Source: Nitrospiraceae bacterium
GTDB lineage: Bacteria > Nitrospirota_A > Leptospirillia > Leptospirillales > Leptospirillaceae
Direction: 5' to 3'
Assembly: GCA_028064945.1 (NCBI GenBank)
Contig: JAPTWQ010000010.1
Coordinates: forward strand, 9,170 to 73,169
DNA length: 64,000 nucleotides
The position numbers and the translations under genes were made by a program. Positions within the stretch are counted from its first letter, which is position 1. Every line of letters starts with the position of its first letter. The notes under the pieces are model-generated. The model saw only the letters and a list, made by a program, of their open reading frames with translations, was not told the DNA's origin and did no database searches. Below, in pieces: positions 19,592 to 29,575 of the stretch.

Positions 19592-21010
19592 TTGATGATG
19601 ACGGTTCAGGACCGGCTAGTCCGCATAGAAAAAAGTTTGTCCCTTTCCGGATGGATTTCTCCGGGGGATGTCCGATTCCTTCTCGATGCGGTGGCGGACC
19701 TGAGAGAAAACATTTCTCCTTCCAAGTTGCTTCTTCCCTCTCTGCCCCCCAGTCAACCTCCTGAAACGTTCGACCTTCCTTCTCCCGAATGGTTTATTTC
19801 CGAAGATTCCAATGACTCCGAAGGGAAAAGATGGCATGTCAACCAGAGTGTCGAACGGATCTACCAGGCTCTTGACGGGGGGGAGTTCCATCTCTATTAC
19901 CAGCCCAAGGTGAATATGCGACTTGGGAAGGTTGTGGGGCTTGAAGCGCTTATTCGCTGGGAACATCCCGAATTTGGTCTGATTCCGCCTCTTTCCTTTC
20001 TCCCGCAAATTGAAGAAAGTTCCCTGATCATCGATATCGGAGAGTGGGTCCTCGACAAAGCCCTTCATCAGATCGACCAATGGCAGCAGATGGGGCAACT
20101 GATTCCCGTGAGCATCAACCTGTCAGTCAATCACCTGACACATCGAGCATTCCTGATCCGTCTCAAAGACGCCCTTTCCCGCTATCCCGATCTTCCCCCT
20201 CATCTGATCGATATCGAGATTGTCGAGTCCGTCGCCATCGGAGACTTGAAAGCCATGTCCCAGTTGATGGTCGAATGCCAGCAAATGGGAGTGACCTTTT
20301 CCATCGATGATTTTGGAACAGGCTATTCCTCCCTTCGCTATCTCAAGAGACTTCCCAGCAACACCTTGAAGATCGACCAGTCCTTTGTCCTTGGCCTCCT
20401 TCATGACTCGGGAGACATGGAGCTGATCAAGGCGGTCATCGCCCTGGCCCAGGTCTTTCATCGGTCGGTGATCGCGGAAGGGGTTGAGTCTCCGGAAGCG
20501 GGTGTCGTACTGATGTGGCTGGGCTGTGATCTTGCCCAGGGATTCTGCATTTCCCGGGCTCTTCCGGGAGAGGAGGTCATGGATTGGGTAGGAAACTACA
20601 AGCCGGATCCTTCATGGGCCCTCTGGTCCGGGGTCAAGTTCGACCTCACCGATGTTCCTCTTCTTCTGGCCCAGTATGACCATTCCGTCTGGGTTTCCCG
20701 TATCATTGATCAAATCCAGCACTCCCAGTCAGGGCTTTATGCGATCGGTATGGAGGACTATGCCATATGCCGGTTCGGACGATGGTATTCCGAAGACGGC
20801 CGGATCAAGTATGGAGACTTCGAGGGATTTGTCGAGATCGGCAAACTGCATGAGGAAATGCATCTTGTTGCAGAAAAGGCCCTTGTTTTCCTGAATTCCG
20901 GAAGGTGGGATGAAGCCACTCTCTATGGGGAGAAGCTTGTGGCCCTGAAGGAAACCCTTTTTTCAGGACTTGCAAATATCCTGAGCGCCATTCGCCTGTC
21001 TCACGCTTAG
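19592..21010 (+). CDS. c-di-GMP phosphodiesterase with EAL and CZB zinc-binding domains
   Basis: 472 residues. A variable N-terminal ~85 residues is followed by an EAL domain (about 88-335) with the EAL triplet at 118-120, [10 protein letters not shown] at 239-248, KIDQSF at 260-265 and AEGVES, all consistent with active hydrolysis of cyclic di-GMP. The C terminus (about 355-460) is a CZB domain. Its zinc-ligand set is visible: H364, C393 in CRFGRWY, H420 and H424. The pairing suggests zinc or oxidant sensing controls c-di-GMP. Three start Mets in a row make the start uncertain by a few residues. Convergent with the hyf-like operon; the stop codons overlap. Confidence 0.92.
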   Translation: MMMTVQDRLVRIEKSLSLSGWISPGDVRFLLDAVADLRENISPSKLLLPSLPPSQPPETFDLPSPEWFISEDSNDSEGKRWHVNQSVERIYQALDGGEFHLYYQPKVNMRLGKVVGLEALIRWEHPEFGLIPPLSFLPQIEESSLIIDIGEWVLDKALHQIDQWQQMGQLIPVSINLSVNHLTHRAFLIRLKDALSRYPDLPPHLIDIEIVESVAIGDLKAMSQLMVECQQMGVTFSIDDFGTGYSSLRYLKRLPSNTLKIDQSFVLGLLHDSGDMELIKAVIALAQVFHRSVIAEGVESPEAGVVLMWLGCDLAQGFCISRALPGEEVMDWVGNYKPDPSWALWSGVKFDLTDVPLLLAQYDHSVWVSRIIDQIQHSQSGLYAIGMEDYAICRFGRWYSEDGRIKYGDFEGFVEIGKLHEEMHLVAEKALVFLNSGRWDEATLYGEKLVALKETLFSGLANILSAIRLSHA

Positions 21011-21513
21011 CCGCCGACCGCTGTCAACAGTCCCCTGATCAGGTCCAGAGGCTCCGGTGGACAACCCGGAATATGAAGATCGACCGGAATGACCTCCGAG
21101 ACGCCACCAGCCAAAGCATAGCTTCCCTTGAATATTCCACAGTCATATCCGCAATCTCCCACCGAAACAACGAGTTTCGGGGACGGCATTGCGTCAAAAG
21201 TGTCGAGGAGAGCTTGCCTCATATGAAGGGAGACAGGGCCTGTGACAAGGAGAAGGTCTGCATGCCGCGGAGAGGCGACAAATTTGAATCCCAGATGCTC
21301 AAGCATGAAATAGGGACTATTCAGCATTCCGATTTCGATCTCACACCCATTACAGGAGCCTGCATCGAGGTGGCGGATGGAAAGGCTGTGTCCAAATCGC
21401 CCGAACCCCCGTTCCAACAGTTTTTTTGAAAGATCTCTCAACTCCTCCTGAGTTTCGGGCGTTTTTTGGGTGACTATGCCGGTTTTGAGGATCCTGAGAA
21501 GAATATGATGCAC
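21007..21513 (-). CDS. hyfI: Hyf/Ech-type [4Fe-4S] subunit (NuoB/HyfI-like)
   Basis: 168 residues, homologous to complex I NuoB and group 4 hydrogenase small subunits, carrying the terminal N2-type cluster. The ligands are C54 and C57 (CNGCE), C121 (GDCGYDCG) and C151 (GCPPEP). Last gene of the six-gene complex, 33 bases after the large subunit. I use the Hyf name for homology only. Confidence 0.88.
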   Translation of the reverse strand: MHHILLRILKTGIVTQKTPETQEELRDLSKKLLERGFGRFGHSLSIRHLDAGSCNGCEIEIGMLNSPYFMLEHLGFKFVASPRHADLLLVTGPVSLHMRQALLDTFDAMPSPKLVVSVGDCGYDCGIFKGSYALAGGVSEVIPVDLHIPGCPPEPLDLIRGLLTAVGG

Positions 21514-21546
21514 GTATGCTCCATCTGAACGGCTATCCTGACACTC

Positions 21547-23052
21547 CTACAGGTCGTGGCCCGAATAGCTTGGGTTGAATGATTTATTGATCAGGGGGAA
21601 ATCGGCCACAAGGTTTCCGGGTATGGCCATCTCAAGTGCCGGCCAAAGGATCCAGGAAGGGTCATGGAAGTGGCTGGCCATGACAATGTTCCCGCCCCCA
21701 AGTCTTGACCAGCAGAGAATCTCGCCACGCCAACCCTCGACTGCACTGATTCCTTCCCGTCCCTTCACTCCGCTGGGAGGCTCTGTAAAGATTTCACCTC
21801 CGGGCAACTTCAGAAGAATTTCCCTGACGAGCCTCAATGACTCCCTGACTTCAAAAAACCGGACCGCCACCCGTGCCCGGACATCTCCTCCGGTTTCAAG
21901 CGCCGGAGTGAAGTCCATTTCGTCATAAGGAGGCAATTTCCAGAGGCTTCTCAAGTCCGATGGCTGACCGCTCGCCCTTCCGCAAACACCACAAAGACCC
22001 ATTTTTTCTGCGATATCAGGAAGAAGGATCCCTGTTCCAAAAAATCGGTCCTGAAGCCCCCCGTGTTCATCGAAGATCGTCTGGAGAATTTCGATTTCCC
22101 GAAGAATCCGCGCAGCTTCTTCGGACATTGCGAGAATGGCCTCAGGGGCAAGGTCTTTGACGACCCCACCGGGAAGAACAAGATCCATAAGAAGTCGATG
22201 GCCAAACAGGGTTTTGTTCTGTCTCAGGAAATCCTCTTTCAGGATCAGAAACTGGGAAAGACCAAAAGAAAGCCCGGCATCATTGGCCAATGCTCCAAGA
22301 TCGCCGAGATGATTTGCGATTCTCTCCCGCTCAAGGAGCAACCCTCTCAAAAATTGGCCTCTTTTGGGGATTTCCATCCCGATAGCCGCTTCTACAGACA
22401 ATGAATACGCCAGAGAGTGGCCCACTGTTGTATCTCCGGAGACCCTCCCGGCAAGCTTGACCCCCTTCGTCCAGGGAAGGTCCCGGGAAAGACCGTCGAT
22501 CCCCTTGTGGGTATACCCCAGACGTTCTTCCATTCGAAGCACCTTTTCTCCCACCACCTGAAAACGGAAATGGCCGGGTTCGATCATTCCGGCATGAACA
22601 GGACCGACCGGGATTTCGTGAACCCCTTCTCCTTCCACCCTGACAAATGGGTAATCCCCCTTTTCCGGATGCTCCGGAAGATCCCTCCCTGTCAAAGGAG
22701 CCTTCTCCCAGTATCCATGGTCCAGCCATCGGCGTCCGTCGTGGTTGTCGGGAACAGAAATCCCCCAAAGATCCTGTATGGCCCGTTCCATCCTGGATGC
22801 GCCCGGGAAAAATGGGGCGATCGACGGGATGTGATTGACCTCTGGTGGAAGGGATAACCGGCCAACCATGAGTTTATTGCCGTTGAAGTAAGAGGAGAAG
22901 ACGAGGGAGAGATCTTCGCCGACAAATGCCCAGACCGAGAGGAGACGAGCTTTTGAGAGATGCATATTTTGTGCAAGCCGGACATACCCTTCACTGTCTA
23001 CGTCCTCTACTTCGATGAAGGAATCTTTGGGAAAATCGGTTTCTTGTTCCAC
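21547..23052 (-). CDS. hyfG: Hyf-type large subunit fused to a NuoC-like domain, lacking nickel ligands
   Basis: 501 residues from GTG 23052, which has AGGAG at a good distance; the open frame to 23256 lies inside the neighbouring gene. The N-terminal ~160 residues resemble NuoC/HycE N-domain, the rest NuoD/HyfG. In a nickel enzyme the first metal motif would be RxCGxC. Here the aligned stretch reads RVSGDTT, followed by the usual GHSLAYS. The C terminus (NPSYSGHDL) lacks DPCxxC. So no NiFe site can form. This is the energy-converting-hydrogenase-related (Ehr) type; its reaction is unknown, probably ferredoxin- or quinone-linked. Confidence 0.88.
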   Translation of the reverse strand: MEQETDFPKDSFIEVEDVDSEGYVRLAQNMHLSKARLLSVWAFVGEDLSLVFSSYFNGNKLMVGRLSLPPEVNHIPSIAPFFPGASRMERAIQDLWGISVPDNHDGRRWLDHGYWEKAPLTGRDLPEHPEKGDYPFVRVEGEGVHEIPVGPVHAGMIEPGHFRFQVVGEKVLRMEERLGYTHKGIDGLSRDLPWTKGVKLAGRVSGDTTVGHSLAYSLSVEAAIGMEIPKRGQFLRGLLLERERIANHLGDLGALANDAGLSFGLSQFLILKEDFLRQNKTLFGHRLLMDLVLPGGVVKDLAPEAILAMSEEAARILREIEILQTIFDEHGGLQDRFFGTGILLPDIAEKMGLCGVCGRASGQPSDLRSLWKLPPYDEMDFTPALETGGDVRARVAVRFFEVRESLRLVREILLKLPGGEIFTEPPSGVKGREGISAVEGWRGEILCWSRLGGGNIVMASHFHDPSWILWPALEMAIPGNLVADFPLINKSFNPSYSGHDL

Positions 23053-23062
23053 AGGAATTCTC

Positions 23063-24511
23063 CTAGCCAATGAAGCGCGAGGCGTTTTGGTACCAGTGAG
23101 CGAGAAATGGCGGAATAAAGATTCCCAGGACAAGAACGAGGGCCAGATGGAGAAAGACCGGAAAAAGAGCCGGCGGGTGGGAAAGATTTTCTTTGACCCC
23201 TTCCCCAAGGACCATATTTCCAACCCGGAAAAAAATGACTCCGAACGCGACAGCAAGACATAAAAGAAGGATGGGGGTTGTCCAGGGAACCTGTTTCATG
23301 GCAACGGTCAGGACAATGAATTCACTGGCGAAGACTCCAAAAGGAGGCATGCCAAGAATGGCAAAGCTTCCGAGCAGAAGACCCCAGCCGAGCCTGGGCA
23401 TTCTTTTGAGGAGGCCTTGGATCTGGGACATCTGCTGGGTTCCATTGATCTGGGTTGCATGGCCCACGGAAAAAAAGATGGAGGATTTTGTCAGGCTGTG
23501 GACGGTCATATGCAAAAGTGCGGCGAATGTTGCCAGTGCTCCCCCCAATCCAAAAGCAAATGTTGCAATCCCCATGTGTTCGATGGAGGAGTATGCAAAC
23601 AGTCTTTTGACATCCTTCCTTCTGAGCATGGAGAAAACAGCGACAAGCATGCTCAGAAGTCCAAATCCCATCATCATCTCACTTGCAAGATTGGTATGGA
23701 GGGCTCCGTCAACCAGGACCTTGCAACGGACAAGAGCATACAATGCGACATTTAAAAGAAGTCCCGACAACACCGCCGATATTGGTGTCGGGCCTTCCGC
23801 ATGGGCATCGGGAAGCCAGTTGTGAAGCGGAGCGAGGCCTACCTTGGTTCCATATCCCACCAGGAGAAAGACAAAAGCGATCTTCAGGACAGTGGGCTCA
23901 AGCTGGAATCGTATCTGGAAAAGATGCGTCCAGAGAAGGGCGCCTCCTCCTGGGCCCAGGATCTTTTCCGCTGCAAAATATAAAAGGATCGTCCCAAAAA
24001 GCGCTTGGGAAATTCCGACACCGCACAGGATGAAGTATTTCCATGCGGCTTCGATACTGGCCCGGGTCCGGTAGAGGCTGACGAGGAGAACCGTTGCCAG
24101 AGTCGCTCCCTCGATTGAGACCCATAGGATCCCGAGGTTGTTGCTGAAAAGAGCCAATAGCATTGTAAAGAGAAAGATCTGGTACGCGCTGTGGTAAAGC
24201 CTCAGGATCTTGGGTGTGACCTTGCCTTTTTTTTCCTCGATTTTCATGTAGGGTCCAGAAAAGATCGCTGTTGTCAGCCCTACGAAAGCGGTCAGGGAAA
24301 TCAGGAAAATATTGAAAGAATCGACATAGAACGTTTCCCTGAAAACCAGGATGGGTCCCGATTCCAGAACTTTTTTGGCAAGCAGCAGGGAGTCGATGAA
24401 TGTGAGGAGAGTCATTCCGGCATTCAGGAGATAAGCCCAGGGCTTGTGACCCATAAGGGCCAAAAGAACAGATGCGATGAGTGGTATTGCGAGAACGGAG
24501 AAAACCAGCAT
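23063..24511 (-). CDS. hyfF: Proton-pumping membrane subunit HyfF (NuoN/NuoM-like)
   Basis: 482 residues, about 13-14 membrane helices with the proton-channel motifs of the Nuo antiporter-like family (lysine and histidine residues within mid helices, e.g. SSIEHMGI). The ATG overlaps the hyfE stop by one base. Contributes ion translocation to the complex. Confidence 0.87.
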   Translation of the reverse strand: MLVFSVLAIPLIASVLLALMGHKPWAYLLNAGMTLLTFIDSLLLAKKVLESGPILVFRETFYVDSFNIFLISLTAFVGLTTAIFSGPYMKIEEKKGKVTPKILRLYHSAYQIFLFTMLLALFSNNLGILWVSIEGATLATVLLVSLYRTRASIEAAWKYFILCGVGISQALFGTILLYFAAEKILGPGGGALLWTHLFQIRFQLEPTVLKIAFVFLLVGYGTKVGLAPLHNWLPDAHAEGPTPISAVLSGLLLNVALYALVRCKVLVDGALHTNLASEMMMGFGLLSMLVAVFSMLRRKDVKRLFAYSSIEHMGIATFAFGLGGALATFAALLHMTVHSLTKSSIFFSVGHATQINGTQQMSQIQGLLKRMPRLGWGLLLGSFAILGMPPFGVFASEFIVLTVAMKQVPWTTPILLLCLAVAFGVIFFRVGNMVLGEGVKENLSHPPALFPVFLHLALVLVLGIFIPPFLAHWYQNASRFIG

Positions 24512-25191
24512 TAGCCCTCCTCTTCCCTGAGCTTTTCAAAATATTTGAGATCAAGACTTTCGAATGTCTCGCGTATCTGGAAAAAGAAGATGCCAAAAAT
24601 AATCGCGCCGATCAGAACGTCAAGAGCAATCGCCAGTTCAACCACCATGGGCATGCCATAGGTGGCATTGGTGGCGGAAAAAAGAAGTCCATTTTCCATG
24701 GAGAGAAAGCCGATGATCTGGGTCATGGCTTTTTTCCGGGTGATCATCACCAGAAAGGACAATAGAACGCAGGCAAGGCCAACCCCGATGAGACTTCGGG
24801 TGACGGTGCTTGCCGCTTGCAGGATAGGTTCCGCCAGGGAAAAGGAAAAAACCACCACTCCGATGCCGATGATCATGGTCACGGGGACATTGACCAGTGT
24901 TTCGATATCTCCACCAATATTCAGTCGTCTAGAAAGGTCCCGGAGGATCCATGGAAGCAGGATGACCTTCAGTGCCAAAGTAAACAAGGCGGAATAGTAG
25001 AGATTGGATTCTCCGGATAAAAACGCCACCAGAAAAATGCTCATGGAAAGAAAAAATCCCTGGAAGGCAAAAAGGCGGATCAGGGAAAGGGTTCTCCTCG
25101 ATGCAAGCATTGCAAAGGCGACAAGAAGAATGAAGGCTCCGAGAAGATTGACCATTTCAATCCCGAAGGGAGATTCATGGGCAAGTGACAT
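24511..25191 (-). CDS. hyfE: Membrane subunit HyfE (NuoK-like)
   Basis: 226 residues, six or seven hydrophobic segments. The second half is NuoK-like (GIGLACVLLSFLVMITRKKA-type region, glutamate in helix), the usual hyfE architecture. It abuts hyfC directly upstream. Confidence 0.83.
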   Translation of the reverse strand: MSLAHESPFGIEMVNLLGAFILLVAFAMLASRRTLSLIRLFAFQGFFLSMSIFLVAFLSGESNLYYSALFTLALKVILLPWILRDLSRRLNIGGDIETLVNVPVTMIIGIGVVVFSFSLAEPILQAASTVTRSLIGVGLACVLLSFLVMITRKKAMTQIIGFLSMENGLLFSATNATYGMPMVVELAIALDVLIGAIIFGIFFFQIRETFESLDLKYFEKLREEEG

Positions 25192-26178
25192 TCATACCTC
25201 CAGGATGAAGTGGGATAAAAACGCGATCACGGCCAAAAGGTAGGCTGCGGCCAGAAATTCTGGCGCCCGGAAAAGCCGGAGTTTGGCAAGCGTTGACTCC
25301 AGAATGGCCAACAATGGAGCCAGAATGGAAAGCTTGAGAATAAGATAGGCGAATCCTGCCAATAAACCCTGGAAGGATGCTCCATGGGAGATACCCCATG
25401 GAAGAAAGAATGAAATGATGATCGAAAAGTAGACCAGAAGCTTGATGGAACTTCCCCATTCCATCAATGCGAGATGTCGCCCGGAATATTCCAGGAGCAT
25501 TGCCTCATGGATCATGGTGAGTTCGAGGTGTGTGGAGGGATTGTCGATGGGAAGTCTTGAGTTTTCAGCCAGAATGATGAGGAAAAAGGATGTCGTGGCA
25601 AAAACGAGGCTGGGATAAAGGGTAAAATGTCGGCTTCCAAGTGTTTCAGCAATGGTGGAAAGGGAGGTGGACCTTGAAATCAGCGATGCCGTGAACAGGA
25701 TCATCATTGTGGCCGGTTCGGCCAGAAAAGCGATCATCATCTCCCGTCTGGCTCCCAGGTCGCCAAAGGGTGTTCCGATATCCATGGCGGACAGGGCCAT
25801 GAAAATGCGCGCCAGGGAAAACACCCCAACGAGAGCGATGGCGTCAGCTGCCGGTCCAAAAGGAAGATCGGTCGTCACAGCCGGAACAAGTGCCGCTGCC
25901 AGTCCCATGGAGCCAAAAACAATGTAGGGAGTCATCCGGAAAAGAGGAGAAGCACCGGTAGCGACGACCGCTTCTTTTCCCAGAAATTTGAAAAGGTCCC
26001 GGTATGGTTGAAGAATTCCGGCGGATTTTCGATTTTGCAGCCAGGAGCGCCACATATTGATCCAGCCGAGGAATATGGGGGCAAAAAAGATCACAAAGGC
26101 TGTCTGGAACAGCTCATCAATGCTTTTGAAAAGAAGATCCGTGATCCACTGGTGTGGATCGGGGTTGATGGGTGTCAT
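25192..26178 (-). CDS. hyfC: Membrane subunit HyfC (NuoH-like)
   Basis: 328 residues, eight or nine membrane helices. NuoH signatures are present: QNRKSAGILQPYRDLFKF near residue 50 and ENSRLPIDNPSTHLELTMIHEAM in the quinone-site loop. This subunit links the soluble arm to the membrane arm. Its start overlaps the hyfB stop by four bases. Confidence 0.88.
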   Translation of the reverse strand: MTPINPDPHQWITDLLFKSIDELFQTAFVIFFAPIFLGWINMWRSWLQNRKSAGILQPYRDLFKFLGKEAVVATGASPLFRMTPYIVFGSMGLAAALVPAVTTDLPFGPAADAIALVGVFSLARIFMALSAMDIGTPFGDLGARREMMIAFLAEPATMMILFTASLISRSTSLSTIAETLGSRHFTLYPSLVFATTSFFLIILAENSRLPIDNPSTHLELTMIHEAMLLEYSGRHLALMEWGSSIKLLVYFSIIISFFLPWGISHGASFQGLLAGFAYLILKLSILAPLLAILESTLAKLRLFRAPEFLAAAYLLAVIAFLSHFILEV

Positions 26179-28214
26179 GGTGATTTGACCAGAAAGAGAA
26201 GAAACAGGAGTGTCAAAAAACTATAGGTAAGGTAGACGGAAATTTTTCCTGTCTGGAGTTTTCCGAAAAGGGCGGATAATTTTTCCACCAGTTTCTGGAT
26301 TGGCCGATAGAATAAAAACCAGCTTTGGTCATCAATTTCCACAAAAAAAATGGGTTTCTCATCGGTTGGCAGGGGAAGATGTCTTGTCATCCTGTAAGCC
26401 GGAGAAAAAAAATGCCGGATGGGTTGTGAGAACGAGTCGGCCGTATCTTGCATCCGGGAGGTTCGCACGGGGTATCCACAGTTCCAGGAGGATGTTTTGC
26501 GCGTTTTTTTGTTAAACAGGAATCGGATTGCAAAAAACGTCAACATTGTTGCGCTGACAATCACGACAAGAAAGATAAACGGACTATAACTGGCCCGTTT
26601 TGCGGATTCGGGAACAAGCCAGAGCCATCCGGCTCCGTTTGCGTCTTTACCCAGACCTTCACCTGTCAGGGAGACGGATATGGTTTCAAGGTGGCTGACG
26701 ACGAACGTCGGGAGACAGCCCAGTGCCAGACATCCCGCAGCAAGCCAAAGCATCCCGAGCCGTTCAAAAACCGTTGCTTCATGACGTTCGGGTAGCGGTT
26801 GAGTTCTGGGAACTCCCAAAAATCCAATACCGTAGACTTTGACAAAACACATCGCTGTCAAGGCGCTGACCAGGGCGAGTCCGGCCGCCGAGAGGGCGAC
26901 AAGACTGCGAATGCCGCCGGTATCGAGAAGAGGGACCGAGAGGGCGGTCTGGAAGGTGAGCCACTCCGATACGAAACCATTGAGCGGGGGGATTGCCGAG
27001 ATGGAGAGGATCGCGACCAGGTAAAGAGCTGCTGTCTGGGGCATTGAGCGGATAAGCCCCCCCATCCTGTTCAGATTTTTTTCACCGGATGAGTGGAGGA
27101 TGGAGCCGGCACCCAGAAAGAGGATCCCCTTGAAGACCGCGTGATTGAGGCTATGGTAAAGTGCTGCGATCAGACCGAGTGCTCCCGGAATGGGGTGACC
27201 TGTTCCAAAAAAAATGACCGAAAGTCCCAGCCCCATGACAATGATTCCGATATTGTCGATCGACGAATAGGCCAGAAGACGTTTCAGATCATTTTGGGTG
27301 AGGGCAAACAGAATTCCGAAAAGGGCGGTGAACAACCCAATCGCAAGAACGACCGCTCCCCATTTCCAGGACAGATTCTGGACGCCGATCAGGTTGAACC
27401 AGACCCGGATCATTCCATAGATGGCGACTTTGAGCATCACGCCACTGAGGAGTGCCGATATGGGTGACGGAGCGACGGGGTGGGCTTCGGGAAGCCAGAT
27501 GTGAAGGGGAAAAATTCCCGCTTTGGCCCCAAATCCAAAAAAAGCCAGAAAAAAGGCCATGGCCATAAGAAAAGAAGAATGGTGCCCTTTTGCCATGGTA
27601 TCGAAAGCATATCCGGAAAAGTCCGACAGACTTCCTCCCGAGGAGAGAATCCCAAAGGACAGGAAAAGGGCGAGTGTACCGATATGGGCAAGGAGCAAAT
27701 AGAGGAATCCCGCCTGCCGGACCACATCCTTTTCGTGGTCGGTCACAACCAGAAAGTATGATGTCATGGCCATCGATTCCCATGAAAGAAGAAAAAGGTA
27801 TGAATCGGCCGAAAGAAGAACGAGTGTCATGGATATCAAGAAAAGATTATACTGGAAAGACAAAAAACCCAGATCGGACCTATGGTGATCTTCTTTAAAA
27901 TACCCTGCCGCAAAGACAGAAATGCCGAAGGAGACGAACCCTATGAGCAGAATGAACAAAGAAGAAAGGGCATCCTGATGAAGGTGAAAGGGAAGACCTG
28001 GAAGGCCGAAAGGGATGATTTTGGTCTGGGGAGATCCATTTAAGCCAGTAAAGCCGGATATCGCCAGCAGAAGGCTTCCAGTCGCACTCGGAAGAAACAT
28101 CTGATAGAGGGATACGCTGGGGACTTGTGAGAGAAGGAGCGACAGGATGGCCAAAACAAACCAGAACACAACGGCCGAAAGAGATAGGTCTAACGGAGTG
28201 AAGGAAAAAATCAT
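26175..28214 (-). CDS. hyfB: Proton-pumping membrane subunit HyfB (NuoL-like)
   Basis: 679 residues, about 15-16 membrane helices, NuoL-like with a long C-terminal extension including a lateral helix. Channel residues occur in WESMAM and SSIDNIG-type motifs. First gene of the operon hyfB-C-E-F-G-I. No HyfD, and no polyferredoxin HyfA/HyfH, is encoded here. A palindrome-like element about 50 bases upstream matches one before the CODH-like operon. Confidence 0.88.
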   Translation of the reverse strand: MIFSFTPLDLSLSAVVFWFVLAILSLLLSQVPSVSLYQMFLPSATGSLLLAISGFTGLNGSPQTKIIPFGLPGLPFHLHQDALSSLFILLIGFVSFGISVFAAGYFKEDHHRSDLGFLSFQYNLFLISMTLVLLSADSYLFLLSWESMAMTSYFLVVTDHEKDVVRQAGFLYLLLAHIGTLALFLSFGILSSGGSLSDFSGYAFDTMAKGHHSSFLMAMAFFLAFFGFGAKAGIFPLHIWLPEAHPVAPSPISALLSGVMLKVAIYGMIRVWFNLIGVQNLSWKWGAVVLAIGLFTALFGILFALTQNDLKRLLAYSSIDNIGIIVMGLGLSVIFFGTGHPIPGALGLIAALYHSLNHAVFKGILFLGAGSILHSSGEKNLNRMGGLIRSMPQTAALYLVAILSISAIPPLNGFVSEWLTFQTALSVPLLDTGGIRSLVALSAAGLALVSALTAMCFVKVYGIGFLGVPRTQPLPERHEATVFERLGMLWLAAGCLALGCLPTFVVSHLETISVSLTGEGLGKDANGAGWLWLVPESAKRASYSPFIFLVVIVSATMLTFFAIRFLFNKKTRKTSSWNCGYPVRTSRMQDTADSFSQPIRHFFSPAYRMTRHLPLPTDEKPIFFVEIDDQSWFLFYRPIQKLVEKLSALFGKLQTGKISVYLTYSFLTLLFLLFLVKSP

Positions 28215-28537
28215 TCGATTCGTCCCGTGACAGCTGTCCTGTCTATTTGTGATAAGTGTTCATTAAAACGAAATCCTGACTTGAGCCGTCCCCAGTCTGC
28301 TTTTTGGGTCCCGAAAGTATCTAAGTCAAAAGCACCTTTACAAGTATCTCCCTATTTCCAGTTTAATTCAACGTTAATTATTCTGAACAGGTTTGTCGGA
28401 AAACCTGTATCTTTATTCATGGATGAACTCTCCGATGGATTTTGTTAGTCTGAACACCAAAAGGGTTTTGTCTCTGTCCAGGGTCCGGTCGTTAAAGGTG
28501 CTTTTGTTGTCCATAGGATGTTTTGGAGGGGATTCGC
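28215..28537. other. Divergent intergenic region between hyfB and the thioredoxin gene
   Basis: About 320 bases serving two divergent transcripts. It contains the operator-like element at 28256-28275, described separately. No gene seen. Confidence 0.6.
28256..28275 (-). promoter_or_regulatory. Operator-like element upstream of hyfB
   Basis: On the minus strand the right half reads TAATGAACAC, followed by TT, identical over 12 bases to the right arm of the perfect palindrome at 32954-32975. The left half matches the palindrome at six of ten positions. Its centre is about 50 bases from the hyfB start codon. Confidence 0.45.
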
Positions 28538-29564
28538 ATGGTTCTGGAAAAAGCCAGGAGTATTTCGTTTGTCCTGTTCCTCCTTTTTGCGGGAGTCATG
28601 GGTGTTACCCCTTCATTGGCCTCTGATCTTCCCTCCTTTTCCGGTGCGACCGGATGGATCAACAGTCCTCCTCTCACCGATGGCTCCCTTCGGGGGAAGG
28701 TGGTCCTGATCGATTTTTGGGAGTATACCTGCGTCAACTGTGTCCGGACATTTCCCGTCCTCAAACGCTGGTACCGCACCTACGGACCCAAAGGGCTTGT
28801 TCTGATCGGTATCCATACACCTGAGTTTTCTTTTGCCAGGAAAGAAAACCATGTCGCTTACGCTGTGAAGAAGTATCATCTGGAATACCCGGTGGCGATC
28901 GACAGTGACAGAAGACTCTGGGACCGATTTCACAACCATTACTGGCCGGCCCAATATCTGTTTGACCGGAATGGAAAACTGATCTTTCACACGATTGGTG
29001 AAGGAGATGACGAACGGATGGAAGCCGCTATCCGGGGGGCGATCGGGGTGGGGGCAAAAGCTCTTGAATCTTCTGCTGCTCCGGATTTTCCGGAATCGAT
29101 GACCCCCGAACTTTATGCCGGGACAGAGCGTCAGTCATTGTCTCCCCCCCCCCGGATTCGTTTCCGGGGAACCGTTTGTCTACCCGAAGGGGCCCGTTGT
29201 TTCTGACAACATCAATCTCTCCGGGAGCTGGATTTCAACCGCCGAATTTGTCCGTCCCGTTTTTTCCGGTGGACATCCTGAATTGACGCTTCCTTACCAT
29301 GCTGCTGGCGTGAGGTGTGTCCTTCGCCATGAAAAAGGGGCAAAGCCTGTCAGGATCCTGGTTTTCCAGGACGGAAAACCTGTCTCCAGAAAAGTTTCGG
29401 GTGAAGATATCCGGTATGATCGAAAAGGCGAATCGTATCTTCTGCTTCGAGCTCCAAGAATGTACACGCTGATTTCCCATCAGAGCTTTGGTGGTCATAC
29501 CCTGACGCTGGTACCGGCAGGTCCGGCCGTGAGGATTTATTCTTTCACCTTTGATCCCACCTGA
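28538..29564 (+). CDS. DipZ-type periplasmic thioredoxin, broken by a frameshift at a C10 tract
   Basis: ATG 28538 follows GGAGGGG. A signal peptide (residues 1-32) leads into a thioredoxin/TlpA fold with WEYTCVNC, a redox-active CxxC of the DipZ type. The first frame stops at 29206. But the second frame, from the tract at 29144-29153 to 29564, continues as the beta-rich domain usually fused to these proteins (Thioredoxin_10 type, ending YSFTFDPT). Removing one C would give one protein of ~341 residues. Either a sequencing error, a mutation or a slippage switch. Likely role: thiol-disulfide exchange outside the membrane. Confidence 0.8.
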
Positions 29565-29575
29565 AAGGGAAAAAC

